NCBI RefSeq assembly: GCF_009870125.1
Contig: NC_046680.1
Span: 13,721,501-13,785,500, forward strand
Source of the DNA: Drosophila pseudoobscura
Taxonomy: Eukaryota > Arthropoda > Insecta > Diptera > Drosophilidae
Reading direction: 5' to 3'
Length of the DNA: 64,000 bases
This document shows, in pieces, positions 23,126 to 35,100 of the stretch. The translations under genes and the position numbers were made by a program. Below the pieces are notes generated by a model. That model was not told the origin of the DNA. It made no database searches and worked only from the letters and a program-made list of their open reading frames with translations. Numbering within the stretch: the first letter of the stretch is position 1; each line of letters starts with the position of its first letter.

Positions 23126-23740
23126 TTTCTACAGTGCTTCTTTTGCGTTGCAAATTAGAAAATTGGAAATTTTAATTTTTGAAACAGCTCGGAAGTCAAA
23201 TGTGCGTGCGACGTTTTCCAGCACTTTTTCATATCGAAAAAAAATACTGAAATTACAAAATACAAATACAAAATTAGTAGGATATTCGTTGATACGACAA
23301 TATAGTACTAGGAATATGCAAGAGTGTCGTATTAGCAGAAGCAATTATTTCCTTCAAAAATAGTACTACAAATTTTCTCGCAGTACAAAAAATTGTATAA
23401 TGTTATATCCATTATTTCGTTCAAAAAGAGGTCTGAGTTGACCTTACCTAATGAATTGTACCCTGTGTTCACATGCACGCTTGATGCGAGCGGGAGAGAG
23501 AATCGTAAAAGAGAACTGAAAAAAGTACGAATCTAGTAAGGAGAGGTACAAAGAGAGAGAAAAACAACCACGCTACCCTGGACAAAGGATTTTATAAAGT
23601 TGCTTAGTTATTTCTTAGTTGCAAAAGTCTGGAGCAGTAATTGAGTTTCTCACTCAATTTCGCACAACAATAAATAGATAGATCAAAAACCGTTCCCTCT
23701 GACAAAAAATCGCATAACAGAAATACGAGTTTAAACGCAC
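23126..23740. other. Intergenic: mip40 5' flank and candidate synteny junction
   Basis: No gene is seen. The sequence is A+T-rich next to mip40 and then becomes a GA-rich stretch (about 23490-23565). To the left are rib, Fkbp12 and mip40, which map near 56C in D. melanogaster. To the right are uzip, Nplp1 and gsb, which map to 60E-F. A rearrangement junction therefore lies here or in the long interval to the right. Confidence 0.4.
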
Positions 23741-23746
23741 TTAGGG

Positions 23747-23754
23747 TATATAAA
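23747..23754 (+). promoter_or_regulatory. uzip: TATA box of a + strand promoter, probably uzip
   Basis: TATATAAA is a full consensus TATA box. It precedes by about 580 bp a strong GTAAGT donor, with only short frames between, so it probably drives a transcript with a non-coding first exon. The next coding gene on this strand is uzip. Confidence 0.5.
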
Positions 23755-23777
23755 CGCCCATCAACAATCGCATCCTG

Positions 23778-24330
23778 TAACCGGTTTGCTGTGCGAATTA
23801 CCGGCGCTCTTCTGCTCCTCTCTTACGACGAAAAAATGAGTCGGGAGAGCGCAATTTCGAAGGGCCTATTAACGGGGGGTACGGACAACAAGCAAAAAGA
23901 GCCAATGCAAATTGCAAGTTTTATAGGATCCCTACCTCGGCGAACGCTCTCAATAAACCTTGATTTTGTCTTCAAGGTATATTTTGCAAAACGGTTGATT
24001 TTGCCTTGCCTGCATTGCGTTTTCTGTGCCGTTTTCACTGCTGCCCATACCTTTTTTCTTCCGGCATTTCGAGGCGCGCGATTTGAAAGAAGGGCCGCTG
24101 ACCAAAATAAAGATAAGAATTACCGGCCGAATTCAAACGCATTTAATTATTTTTTGAATCGAGTGGTTGCTGCGCGCGTCGCGGATAAACGAATTTCGGT
24201 AGCTACAAAATTCGCTAAAAGCCTGTGCGTTATATTATCCCTAAACGGTAAAAGTTGTGAGTGCGCGTTTTCATTTGATTTGCAAAGTTATCAATAAAAA
24301 AAACAAACCAATTGAGACGCGTGTTATTCA
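23778..24330 (+). other. uzip: Candidate 5'UTR exon 1 of uzip
   Basis: The exon starts about 31 bp after the TATA box and ends at a GTAAGTTCG donor (intron from 24331). It holds several short upstream frames but no recognisable protein. Assignment to uzip is by strand and by lack of another acceptor gene. The start is approximate. Confidence 0.4.
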
Positions 24331-24760
24331 GTAAGTTCGCATCAGAAGTAATATTGAACAGAAACTGGATAGGATAATTCGGGAGTTCAAAATCGTTGCG
24401 GCGTATTATTCCACTTGGTATTGTTTGCATGGTGACTTTTGCTAAAATTTGCCAAACAAAAAACGGAGTTGTAGCTTGACTAAAGTGCTGCTGTGATAGT
24501 GGCCGTGGATGCGCACAGCATCCTTGACGATGACGTCATTCGCTGACCAGTTCTGAGCCTAGCGTGTGTGTGTGTGGTGCGTGTGTGCATGTGTATGTGT
24601 TAAATTATAACGTTGACGAACCAAGGCCATGATTCGGGTGCTGTAGTACCGTTCTTCCCGTATTTTCTGTGAATTTCTTGGCAATAAAATCGGGCATTTT
24701 GTTTGTAGAATTTGCATTTTGTTTTATTTGTTGCCTCTAATTATGGTTTTTCGATTCTAG

Positions 24761-24830
24761 GACTTTGAAAACGAAAGCAACGGGTAAATCGAGTTCGAAC
24801 TAACGGTGTACACAGAAAAGTTTGTTTCGG
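24761..24830 (+). other. uzip: Candidate 5'UTR exon 2 of uzip
   Basis: A 70 nt segment bounded by a good acceptor (TTTTTCGATTCTAG ending at 24760) and a strong donor (CGG followed by GTAAGTACC at 24831). It contains no ATG frame of note. Its position, between the exon ending at 24330 and the uzip acceptor at 43242, suggests an internal leader exon. The intron before it contains a TGACGTCA site at 24531. Confidence 0.42.
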
Positions 24831-27191
24831 GTAAGTACCGATTTTTGAACTGGGTCAAACATCAACAAGGTGGCTGTTTCTCCCATTACGAGTGCCTGTG
24901 CCTGATATTTCTATATTCCTATTGTTCATGGCCTCATTTTTATGCAAGGGGAGCCTGCTATTATCTGCTCCAAATGCCATGTAATACATATGTATTGTTT
25001 GTATGTAAAGCTCTTAACTGGCGTGTTACGGGCGCGGGGGGCTGTGATAATGAATTTTTAATGTGTGCTAAGAACCGCAGGCCAGCCAGGCTGGAGCTGC
25101 AGCTGGAGCTGGCTCTGGCGCCAGTAGAAAAGTTAAAACTCACATAAATTAAACTTCCAACATCTTCAAAGGAGCCAGGCGTCGGGACAGTACAAGTAGT
25201 ATTCGGAGTTTGCGAAGTTTCGTTCCCCCCTCCGCTCGCTCCCTTCACTTACTGCAGAGGCAGCCCCAAAATGTTGTGGGTTTTTATTTGGGGAGGCTGT
25301 AAATAATGAAAGGGCAGACAAGCAGCAGACTGAACACCAGCGACAACAACAACAACACGAAGCTTTGCTTCCTGCAGGCGAGTCCTGTGCGGTGCCCCCA
25401 AAGGAATACGGGGCAACATAATCAAAGGCTTTTATTGCGCCATCGAATAACCAGGGAACTGTTGCCTCGAGTGGAATCGTTGTTATTGGGCCAGGAGGAG
25501 GCCGGAAGCCCGGGACGGACAATTTTCCTGCTCCTGGGGTCTCGTGACAGGGCACGTTCGACCTAATAAGCATGTGGCGGGGGTTCCGAGGGTTGCCCTG
25601 CATGGCCTGGCATTTATGACTCCGGCTCTGACTCCCAGCACCAACTCGAGCTCCACAGAGTCGTAAGTGCTTCCGTGTGCCTATCCTCAGGCTGGGGGGA
25701 ATCGATTTTCGATGATAATCGAGTTGAATGCACTGAAAATTTGGTTACGTTTCTGCCACCTTTGCGGGGATGAAACTGGGAACTGGGAAATCGGTTTTTC
25801 TTTGGCGCTGACTCAAACGGATATTTGAGTTGAAGGAGAATGCAGGCTGATATTTGATAAGCATCTACGTTCGTTGTTCCTTTGTTCCTTGGCTCCTGCC
25901 TGGGGAGTCAGGGGCGCCAGGGGAGCCAGCCGGCTCACCAGCGCCAGAACTTGTTTTATTTCTTTGATTTACCTAGCGATTGCTCTTTGCCTCTCTCTTT
26001 CTGTAGCTATCTTCATTCCTTTTCTTTTGGGCCTTTCCGCCTATCGTTTTTGGTTCTTGCCTTTGTTTTAAGGAAAGGTTAGGAAAGGTTTTTGAAGGGG
26101 ATTCTCGTTGTTCTTGGTCAAAAGTCAAGTGCTGCGGTCTGGTCCCTGTAGAGCAACCTGGAGGTGAGGCAGTCTTTCCTCGCGGAAAGAATTACATTTT
26201 CTGTCTCCCACCTCATTACCGCAATCACCTCAATGACACAAGTACAAAGGCAAGTGGGAACTAACAGAACATCTGGCATACATTTATTAACCATTTTATT
26301 TCCTCTGAACTCGGAATTGCATTGCGAACAATGTACAGTCTTTGGTGTCTTTGGTCTGCATGGAATTCCATCACCCTTATGATATTATGTGCACAATTCA
26401 TTGGTATTTCTTGCATTTGACAGGGAGGATACATACATATACATATGTATGTACATTTTCCATTTACATCCTCACGTAAGAGCCAAGCGGGTGGCATTAG
26501 AATGGCGCCAAGTCGCTGTTGGCTCGACTGTCGCCTTGTGCTCGTTAGCCCCGCCAGAAGTTGGCGAAGCGGGTTGGGCAGGAACCTATTTGTGGCACGC
26601 CAACAGCTGAGCCAGCGGCAAAGGACAATCGCACGAAAACAAACAAATGCTCAAGGAGCAGGAAGCCAGGGACAGGACGGAGGCAGAGGCGGAGTTGTCT
26701 GCACAGGAAGGGGACCATTCACGAAGGCAGAGCTTGAGGAAAGGAAGCATATGAACAAAAGTTCCGCAGTTAATTCGTTTTGATGTCGCTGCTCAGACAA
26801 GGTCTGGCCCGAATCCTTCTGAAGGCCGCAGGACTCGGGAGCAGGCCTTATGGGATGCGCGATGAGTCATCCTCGGGCACGCATAACATCTATTCCGTTG
26901 TCAGTTCTTTATGGTTCCAGAAAGGAGTCCGTCCACCCGGGGGAACATCGTAAACTTCCCATTGCCCGCCGTTCGTTGATTATGAAATTTTATTCGCTGC
27001 TCAATTAACTCTTGTCGAGCACGCGATGGCCCACATAGCCGCACGGCCAGCCGGGCCCGTTCTGGCAGATGTATGCAAACAGTCCGATGTCGCTCAGTGG
27101 GGTCTCAGATTGCGGTAGGTTGGCCACTAAATGGCGCCGATTGGCGTCCTTTTAGCTGTGTTTGTGCTGCCACGCCCACTCCGACACTGGG

Positions 27192-27222
27192 TCTGCCTCT
27201 GCCTCTGCCTCTGCCTCTGCCT
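27192..27222. repeat. CTCTGC hexanucleotide repeat
   Basis: About five perfect copies of CTCTGC, flanked by C/T-rich sequence. Similar GGCAGA units on the other strand sense occur at 35381-35414. Confidence 0.7.
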
Positions 27223-28720
27223 CCCTCTTCCCCCAGTCGCAATGTGCAGTCCTGCTGTTCCTTGTTCGCTGGGAAGAGAAGACCTTCAAGCGGGTGGAAC
27301 GCACTGCCGAAAATAAAAATCGATGCGTGGCTCCAGTTTGACGGACCCATCAGGCATGAGAGGTCGTGAACTCCGTTGTCAAAGGTCAATTCGGTTGGCG
27401 TCGATGACTTTCGACTGGGGGTGGGGTTGAGAAATAATGAAATATTTCACTGGACTCTCTAAGAAACACTTGGGTCCTTCCCTCCTTGACTTCTCATGAA
27501 GTGCCTGCACCTCCGCCACTCTCTCGCACCATATCGTATGCATACCTCTTCCTCTTCATCCCCAACCCTCTCTCTGGTCGGAATAAATTAAGTTTAATTG
27601 AAATTTTTGCACAAACATAAACTCTCTTCGATCGCCGATGGCCGATGGCCGCCGCTGAGCCAGCGGCTGGCTTGTGATGTCATCAAATCGAAGATGTGTG
27701 TTGTATCAGTGTGCAGTGTGTCGGTGTGTCGGTGTGTCGGTGTGTCAGTGTATCGGGTGTGTAAGGGACCTTGAGAGCCCCTACGATCGTGACTCACACA
27801 TTGACTGCTGTGCGCCGCGCTCACACCAGTATGTAAAGTGGGCCTGGCTGTGCCTCCTTTTATGGCGCTGCTCTTGAGCTGTGGCATCTTGATTGGATTA
27901 GATTGATGGATATTGAAGGATGATTGCTCGGGGATGCAATATATGCAGTCGAATTCTGTAATTGCTTTGTAGACTTTACTTTAGCTTACAATGGAAGTGG
28001 CTTAGGCTTTCAAGCCCCCTGTTCATCAGAACGATGGATAATTAGGGTTAATTTCTGGACTCCCAACACTGCCATGGAGATGACCCACCTCGGTGTCAGG
28101 GCCAGAGCGAGCGGCAGACAAACAGCACGTGATTCCAACAGAATAAGTGAATTCCGTGAATGAATCACGTTTGCTGGGATTTGTGCTTCTCTCGTCCCCA
28201 CAATCCTGCGCCTGCAGTGCATTGGAATGGGAAGAGCGTGTTCTCCTCCAACAGAGATTCAGCCTCAGACGAGGATGACGATGACGCGTCGAGACAAGTA
28301 CGCAAAAAAAAGGAAGAACGGAAAATACTGAGAGATGGGGGATGGGCAATGGGAGAGTAGATGCCTGCAAGCCAACTAACGGCAGCTGCTTCTCCTGGTG
28401 GCATTGTCCTCTGTCGCTGTCCTTGCGGAGGGAAAGAGATAGAGCGAGAGAGAGGCAGAGCGCGGAGAGGGGTGGTTTGGTTCAGCTCTGTGCAGTGTCT
28501 GGTCTCGCTTACAGCATTTACACGTCCTTCGTCCGTTCCTAGCTTTTTGCCACTCGCACAAATGTTGGCTTCTATTTTTCGGTCTGCAAGGGACGCAGCA
28601 TCGCACATCCTGCAGACAGGGGGTTGGCGCTGGCGCTGGCTCTGGCTCTGGCGCTGGCATTCGGTTATTTCGTTATTTATTTTCTATTTCGTTCTCTATT
28701 GCGCCTCTGTCCTATGCTTC

Positions 28721-28949
28721 TCCTGCTGCTCTGCTGCCTCTCTGCGGCTTCTCTGCTGCTCTGCTGCCGCTCTGCCGCTCCGCTACTCTGCTGCCTCTCT
28801 GCTGCTCTGCCGCCTCTCTACTGTGCTGCTGCCTCTCTGCTGCTCCTCTGCTGCCTCTCTGCTGCTCTGCCGCCTATCTACTGCGCTGCTGCCTCTCTGC
28901 CGCCTCTCTGCCGCTTCTCTGCTGCTCGGCTGCCTCTCTGCTGCTCTGT
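28721..28949. repeat. CTG/CCTCT minisatellite with a 60 bp higher-order period
   Basis: An imperfect array of CTGCTCTGCCGCCTCT-like units. The lines at 28801-28860 and 28861-28920 align with an exact 60 bp offset and only a few mismatches over their first 40 bases, so there is a higher-order duplication. It lacks stop codons in several frames on both strands, which produces misleading long open frames. Confidence 0.75.
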
Positions 28950-30960
28950 TGTGTTCGCCCGTTCGTCGCTGTTTTGTTTTGTGCTCGCGGCTCGTTGAGG
29001 CTGCTCTGCTGCCACAGTGCCGGTCAAAATATTGGGATCGGGCGTTCGAATAGCAGCAAAGGGAGAGGATTGTTATCGTGATATTATCCTTTGGCTCCAT
29101 GGAAATTTCATCTGCATTTCCGGCGCTGGGAAATTGGCTTATTGCTTTCCCGTTTCTGCGGCAAGTGCCACAAATGGATTACGTCTGGCTGCCGCGCGCC
29201 GTCGTGACAGTTTCGAATCCCAACCCATCCCCCCACCCCCCCACCCCCCCGGCAACCACAACCGCAATAAAGCACCGCAGGCGCCATTTGCCATGAAATT
29301 TGGAAACCGCACGCTTCCCCCCACCCGTGGTCCCTTCTGGATCCTTATCGAGATCCTTGATATTGGTGTCGGCGCACCGGTACTCCCGCCGAGCGGCGCC
29401 CGCAACCAATTATTTCACGTTTCTGTAAACAAACAAAAACAAAAACAAACAAAGGAGGGAAGGAGGGAAGGAGGGCAGGAGTAGCGGACGGGCCCATAAA
29501 ATAAAAATTAATTTCCACACACTTTTCGAAATTGTTATTTGCCGAGAAATTCTCCGCTCTCCGCTCTGTCTCTGCCCGCGTGTGTCCTGCGGCGCTGGTA
29601 ACCGAGAAACCGAGAGAAACCACCCCGCAAATAAATGTCCCGTTTCCAATGCATCCCATATCCATCCCTTTGTGCCTTTTGTGGATGTGTAACTCCTGGA
29701 ATTGCCCTCATTGTTGCTGGACTTATTGGCTGCGCTTCGGGGGCGGCTAAGCACCCCCCACCCCACTCCCCAACTGCCGCCAGCGTGGACTCTGATCCCA
29801 GGTCGCTTGGGTCGCATGGTTTGCATTCTGGCCATTAACATACTCGACACTCTCACACTTCCTGCCCCCGGGAGGGGGGCTAGGAGTCCTTTGCTGAAGT
29901 GCTTTGCGTGCCTTTGAAATTGTTGTTGCACCACCTCCGAGCGGGGGCGGGGGGAGAGGGGATAATCTGGAAGCGATTACTGTGCGCTGATCAGAGAATC
30001 CCCAAGTTTCCTTTTTAAACTCCGATGAACAGCTTAAAACCCTTTGGCTCCACTCCTGACGGCGCATTCAACTCTGGGCCCTGACAGTGGCCATGACCAT
30101 TATTTCCAGCATCGGCAGGGAAACGGTTTTACTTTCCTTCGGGGCTCCACACTGCCAGCAAGGCGGGGGGAGAAAAAAGTTTACGCTAAATTTCAAAAAT
30201 ACAAAGGAGCAGAGCACAGCAAAAGGCCCCCAGTCCTCTACAGTCCCCCTCAGTCCTCCCCAGTCCCGCCTCCATTCAGTGTGTGTGCGCAGCTGTTGCC
30301 CGTTGAAGCTCAGACTCAATCTCCACCTGGCGCAGTCGCGTCTTAACTCACCCACAATCCGAGAACAACAACAGCTAAGGAGCCCCGAGGCTGAGGAGAA
30401 TTCGATATGCCCATCCCTTGCCATTCCCCCAAGCCCCATGCCCCATGCCCCATTCCCCATTCCCCTTTCATCTTTCCCATCTCCCAGTCAGCGCTGAATT
30501 GCATTTTCGCCGAACGACCGCAGACGGTTGCAGTTGGGAATTTATGAAACCACGGCCGTGCTCCACGAGGTGCTCCACGACTCCACGATTGGAGTTCCGT
30601 CAGCTGCTGATAAGAGCTGCCCCCGCGCCCTCCCTCCGCCCCACTCCTGATCCCAAACGAAAACAATCTTCAAAGCAGAGGCAAAAGCAGAAGCAGAGCT
30701 AAAAGGAGAACGCACACAGCCCTTACAGGGTATCAACGAAAGCACTTGGCTTTGACGACAGTCCAGGCACAATGGAAAATCAATAGACACCGGGCCGGAG
30801 TCCAAATTCGGACTCTGCTCTACGCAGTTTGAATGGAGTCTCCCCCCCCAGGGCCTCCCCTCCCCTCCCCGCCCAACCCTTCGCTTGTTTGTGTTGGCGC
30901 CATGTCATGTCGGAAAATGTCTCATGTTTGCGCTCCTGTCCTGCCACTTGGCATTGTGTA

Positions 30961-31069
30961 GTGTCCCTGTCCCCGCCAGTGTCCCCGCCAGTGCCCCCGC
31001 AAGTGTCCCCGCCAGAGTCCCCGCCAGTGCCCCCGCCTGTGCCCCCGCCTGTGCCCCAGCCAGTGTCCC
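30961..31069. repeat. 12 bp minisatellite (GTGTCCCCGCCA type)
   Basis: About nine imperfect copies of a 12 bp unit GTGTCCCCGCCA with GTGCCCCCGCCT variants. It is multiple-of-three periodic, which explains apparent frames of Ser/Pro or Gly/Thr/Leu repeats on both strands. Confidence 0.75.
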
Positions 31070-32104
31070 TCGGACTTGCTGTTGCTGCAAATTAAATATA
31101 TGTACAGGTCACATAACTCCCTCGAAATTGCTATGCAACGGAGGAGCCATCCATGGCGTCGCCGGGCTGGCGGGGTACAAAATTTTCCAAGGGGTTGGCT
31201 GCCAATTGTTGCTCTACGGAGGGCACTCCGACCCCCTCTAAGTGGCCTGGCCCGCGTCCAGGGCTGGCCCGTTCCGTGTCCGGTGCCGTTGTGGCCAGGT
31301 CCCGGCTCCAGCCCAATGGACTGGGTCACTGCAATTGAGTGTTATTGATTTATGGGGACAGTGCGGGAGGACTGATTGAATTGCTGGTAAGCAGAAACCA
31401 CAATTCTGATGGAATTGCCTGCCGAAAGGAGATGCAATCATCTTATCTTGTCCTGTGGCATTCGGCATGCCTCAGCAGAATGTTGTCACATGTCCACTCC
31501 CTCGCACAGATAAATATCAGTGCTGTGTGCCACATTTGCAGGCGTCTGTTGCAGGCACCGGACATTGGACTACGTCTGGGATTGGGATTGGGTTGCGTTG
31601 CGGTGCGGGGCACACACAGCCGTGCACACGAATGAATGCCAGCTCCAATTAAAATGCCGTCTATCCGAGTTTGTTTGCTGGCAAACAGTGCAGGCCAAAA
31701 GTATGCGGCGCCAAACAATCATCTGCATCTGCACGTGGGCGTATCTGGCAGCATCTGTAATTAGAGCCAGGCCCAAAGCCAATTAACGGCCTCTTGGGGC
31801 TGGCTTCCATCATTTCCCCATCGATAGGGGCCGCTTTAGGGTGCGTCACTTATGGCTCGGCTTGGCGGCCTGTCCTGTCGATCAGATGCCACCGCTGACC
31901 CCAAAAACTATGAACTTTTTCACACCTTAAACGGCTATGGCCTGGGCGGGGCCGGCGGCTCTCATGGCATTCCATCGTTTACCTGCAAAATGATGGCATT
32001 TTATGGCCTGGCCATTAAAATATCCATGGTTTCATAATTAATTAGCAAACACATTTGATGTCCCTGCAGTTTTATGGCCAAAGTCATTCATTTGTGGATA
32101 TGGA

Positions 32105-32142
32105 ATGGACGGGGCAGGGGATGGACGGGGCAGGGGATGGAC
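32105..32142. repeat. 16 bp tandem repeat
   Basis: About 2.4 copies of ATGGACGGGGCAGGGG. A second small array of GCAAGCG units lies at about 32381-32433, and GATGCC units lie at 34668-34701. Confidence 0.6.
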
Positions 32143-35100
32143 TACGCAAATTAGTTGCGTTCTGACCCCTCGCTCTTGGCCACGGCTGGGCCTCTGCTCT
32201 CTTCCCGTCCAAGCCAGAAGCATGCGTCGTGCCACTCGAGCACACAATTGCACTGCCACTGCCCCCGTCCCTGCCTTTCTCTGGCGTAAGCCTCAATTTC
32301 CTCTTGGCGGCTTCTTTGTTGCAGCTGATTTTACGGAATGCCCCACGTGCACCGAAGATTACGCTTGTTGACTCTAAGCAGCAAGCGGCAGGCAGCAAGA
32401 GGCAAGCGGCAAGCGGCAAGCGGCAAGCGGCAAACTGGTTTCATTTTACCTCTTGGCAGCATGTCCCAGGCCCAGGCCCAAGACCAAGTGCCACATGTGC
32501 TGCCACACAGACGGACAGACGGACAGACGCTGCAATTAGTCTGGCTCAAGTCGTGGCTAACGGTAAAGCGTATTACCACGGCCACTGCTGCCACTGCCGC
32601 CGCTGCTATAAGACATAAGACTTCATAACCATCTGTTTGTTGAGTTTGTTGTGGCCTAATCTGTAATCGCATCAGGCTCGTGAGATTTGGCGTCGATAAT
32701 GTCGGCTCAAGTGATAGATTACCATGTGCAGAGCTCTTGGCTGTAAGCTCTGGCCTGGTCTTACCCCTGGCCTCCTCCTCATCTTTAATGGGGTTTCAGT
32801 GTTTGGCCAGTTAGATAAGCCCACCGATTTCCCATCGGTTTCCCATCGGTTTCCAGTGTAAATAATATGCTTTTCTTGTCCACTTGCAGATTAGTTGAAT
32901 TGGCTTTCGGAATCGCCACAACCGGCGATCGACTGGTAAGCGGAGAAACTTGTTTGCCCTCCACCACCACCCCCGGCACGGGCCGACATGATAAGCAGAT
33001 CACTCCAGATAGATCAGGAAAGATCAGGGGCTGTACTGTACTCCTTTTCGGAGGCCTTTGCTTTCCAGTGGAGCTCCGTAACTGGCGACGCAATCACCTG
33101 CTCACTCGCACCATTTATGAGTATTCGCCATTTCGGGGCATCCCATTGCGGCTCCTTATCGGGAGTAGTTGAGATCTGGGATTGATGGACTCCTGCTTGC
33201 GTCACGCTTGGTGTGTGTCAATTAGACAGCGACGACAACGACGGGATGAGGATGGGCCTCTAAAACGACTTCATTACCATCAATCTTAATTGAAAAATCA
33301 TCGAGGCTGCTTATAAATTCAGTGAGAAGAGGCACAGCCGCCTGCCCAGTTCCCGCGATGATTGGCGATCCTCCGTCGAGTGCGGCCTGAGTTATGGGAC
33401 AGCCTCCGTGGCAAACAAGTCGCCTGGCAGATGGAGACATGCCCATAAAGTAGCTGCTAGTACCCAGCGCATGCATCTCTATCTGCCACTGGTATATCTG
33501 TATCCGTATATCTGTATCTTCATCTGTGTCTGCTTTTGCATTTGCATTTGCATCTGCGTCTCCGTCTCCGTCTTGTTTGTCCGCCTGCTCGGGTCGGGTG
33601 CTGAGCAAATTGTGGGCAATCATTGTCAATTTACAATGCATATGGAAAACGGAGGTTTCTGTACTCGTCGGCATAAAAAGTGGCAGTGGAGTGGCCACAG
33701 ACCGACGAACAGCGTTGCTCTTAGGCACACTCTACTGTACCACTCCGTCGCTTGGCTCCTCTCCCCACAGTTCACAGGCGCGCCTTGAACTACAAGCAGC
33801 GGCTCTGTCTCTGGCTCTGGATTTGGCTTTGGCTTTGGGGAAGGGGAAGGGGGAGGGGGAGTTGCCACTGTGTTTTCTGTTGTTGGGGAACACTTATCCG
33901 AGCTGGGAGATCAGTTTGTGCGGTTCTGGGGGTCGTGGGGGTTCGTTTGCTTTTATTTACCTTGTCTGCGATTTGGTGAGCCCTTCCCCCCCCACAACCC
34001 CCTCTCTCTCTCTCCCTTTCCCATGTTTCGCTTATTTGTTTTTCGTTTTTATTTTATTTTATTTGCATTTTGTCGTGTACGAAATTTGTATGTTTTGTGC
34101 GTCTGCCTTTGGCGCTGTTTATTTATTCGTGCATTTGTTGTGAGCGCAGCTTTTATTGCTTTCGTTTATTGCAATTTGTTTTTCTGCTTGTTTCGTGCGA
34201 AAATAATTCAAATTGGTCAAACAAATTGCCAGGGGGAGGCGTCCTCCTGGGGCGGCAGCTGGTGTCTGCGATTAATTTCCATGTGGCGACACTCGCCAGT
34301 TATCCAAATGAACGGCTCAACTGCCGAATAGATACAGTTTTTGTGGGGAGAAAGAATCAATATTCCATCTAGAAGCCACTGGCCAGAGGCGGAGTCAGTC
34401 AGTCCGCCGGGGGTACTGGGGCTCTGACCCACTCAAAGACAATCAAAGTGCTCGGATGCTCCTCCCCCCCACTCCGCGGCGGTGCCTGGAACGACGCTTA
34501 TCGCGTTTAACGCACCATATCACCGCTCAGAGGGCTCCCAAGAACCCCCAACCCACTCAACCCACACTCCCCCGCCGGAGCAGCAGTTACAGGCCATTAG
34601 GTGCTCTGCTCTAACCGGCATCCATGGGATGCGTGTCAGTGTTGTCAAACGATGTCATCAGCCATGGCCGATGCCGATGCCGATGCCGATGCCGATGCCG
34701 GTGCCAAACGCGGAGCATTTCGTTTAATGTCAAGTGTCTGACATACATTTTTTGCGCCTGCTCCCTGTCGCCTGTCCTCCGTCCACATACGCGTACTTGT
34801 AGTCGTATCTGGAAGATCATCACCGATTACGGCAGAGCAGCCTTAATTAGAAATGCAGCAGCGACTGCTGTTCTCCGGTGCCCAGACTCAATTATATAAT
34901 TACTCTGGCTGGCATTCTGTAATTGCAAGCGGGGGAATGGCAGTGGGGCGTGGCTGGAAGGAATGCCAGAACAGAACACCAGCCACCTGCCGCCGCCCAT
35001 TAATATCCGTTCATTGCTCGGCATGACGCTGCCACTTCAATTGTTTCCATATCTGTGCTAATCGTGCCCCACTTTGGCTGCACGGACGGTCATTGCTGCA

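Noticed and set aside
28361-29053. 230-codon + strand frame and its - strand counterparts
   Set aside because: They are produced by the stop-free 60 bp CTG/CCTCT minisatellite; the product is Leu/Ser/Cys repeats with no domain.
33222-33728. 168-codon - strand frame with an Asp/Ala-rich centre
   Set aside because: The centre is a translated CATTTG/CATCTG repeat. No family features, no splice or promoter context, and a different frame is open on the other strand.
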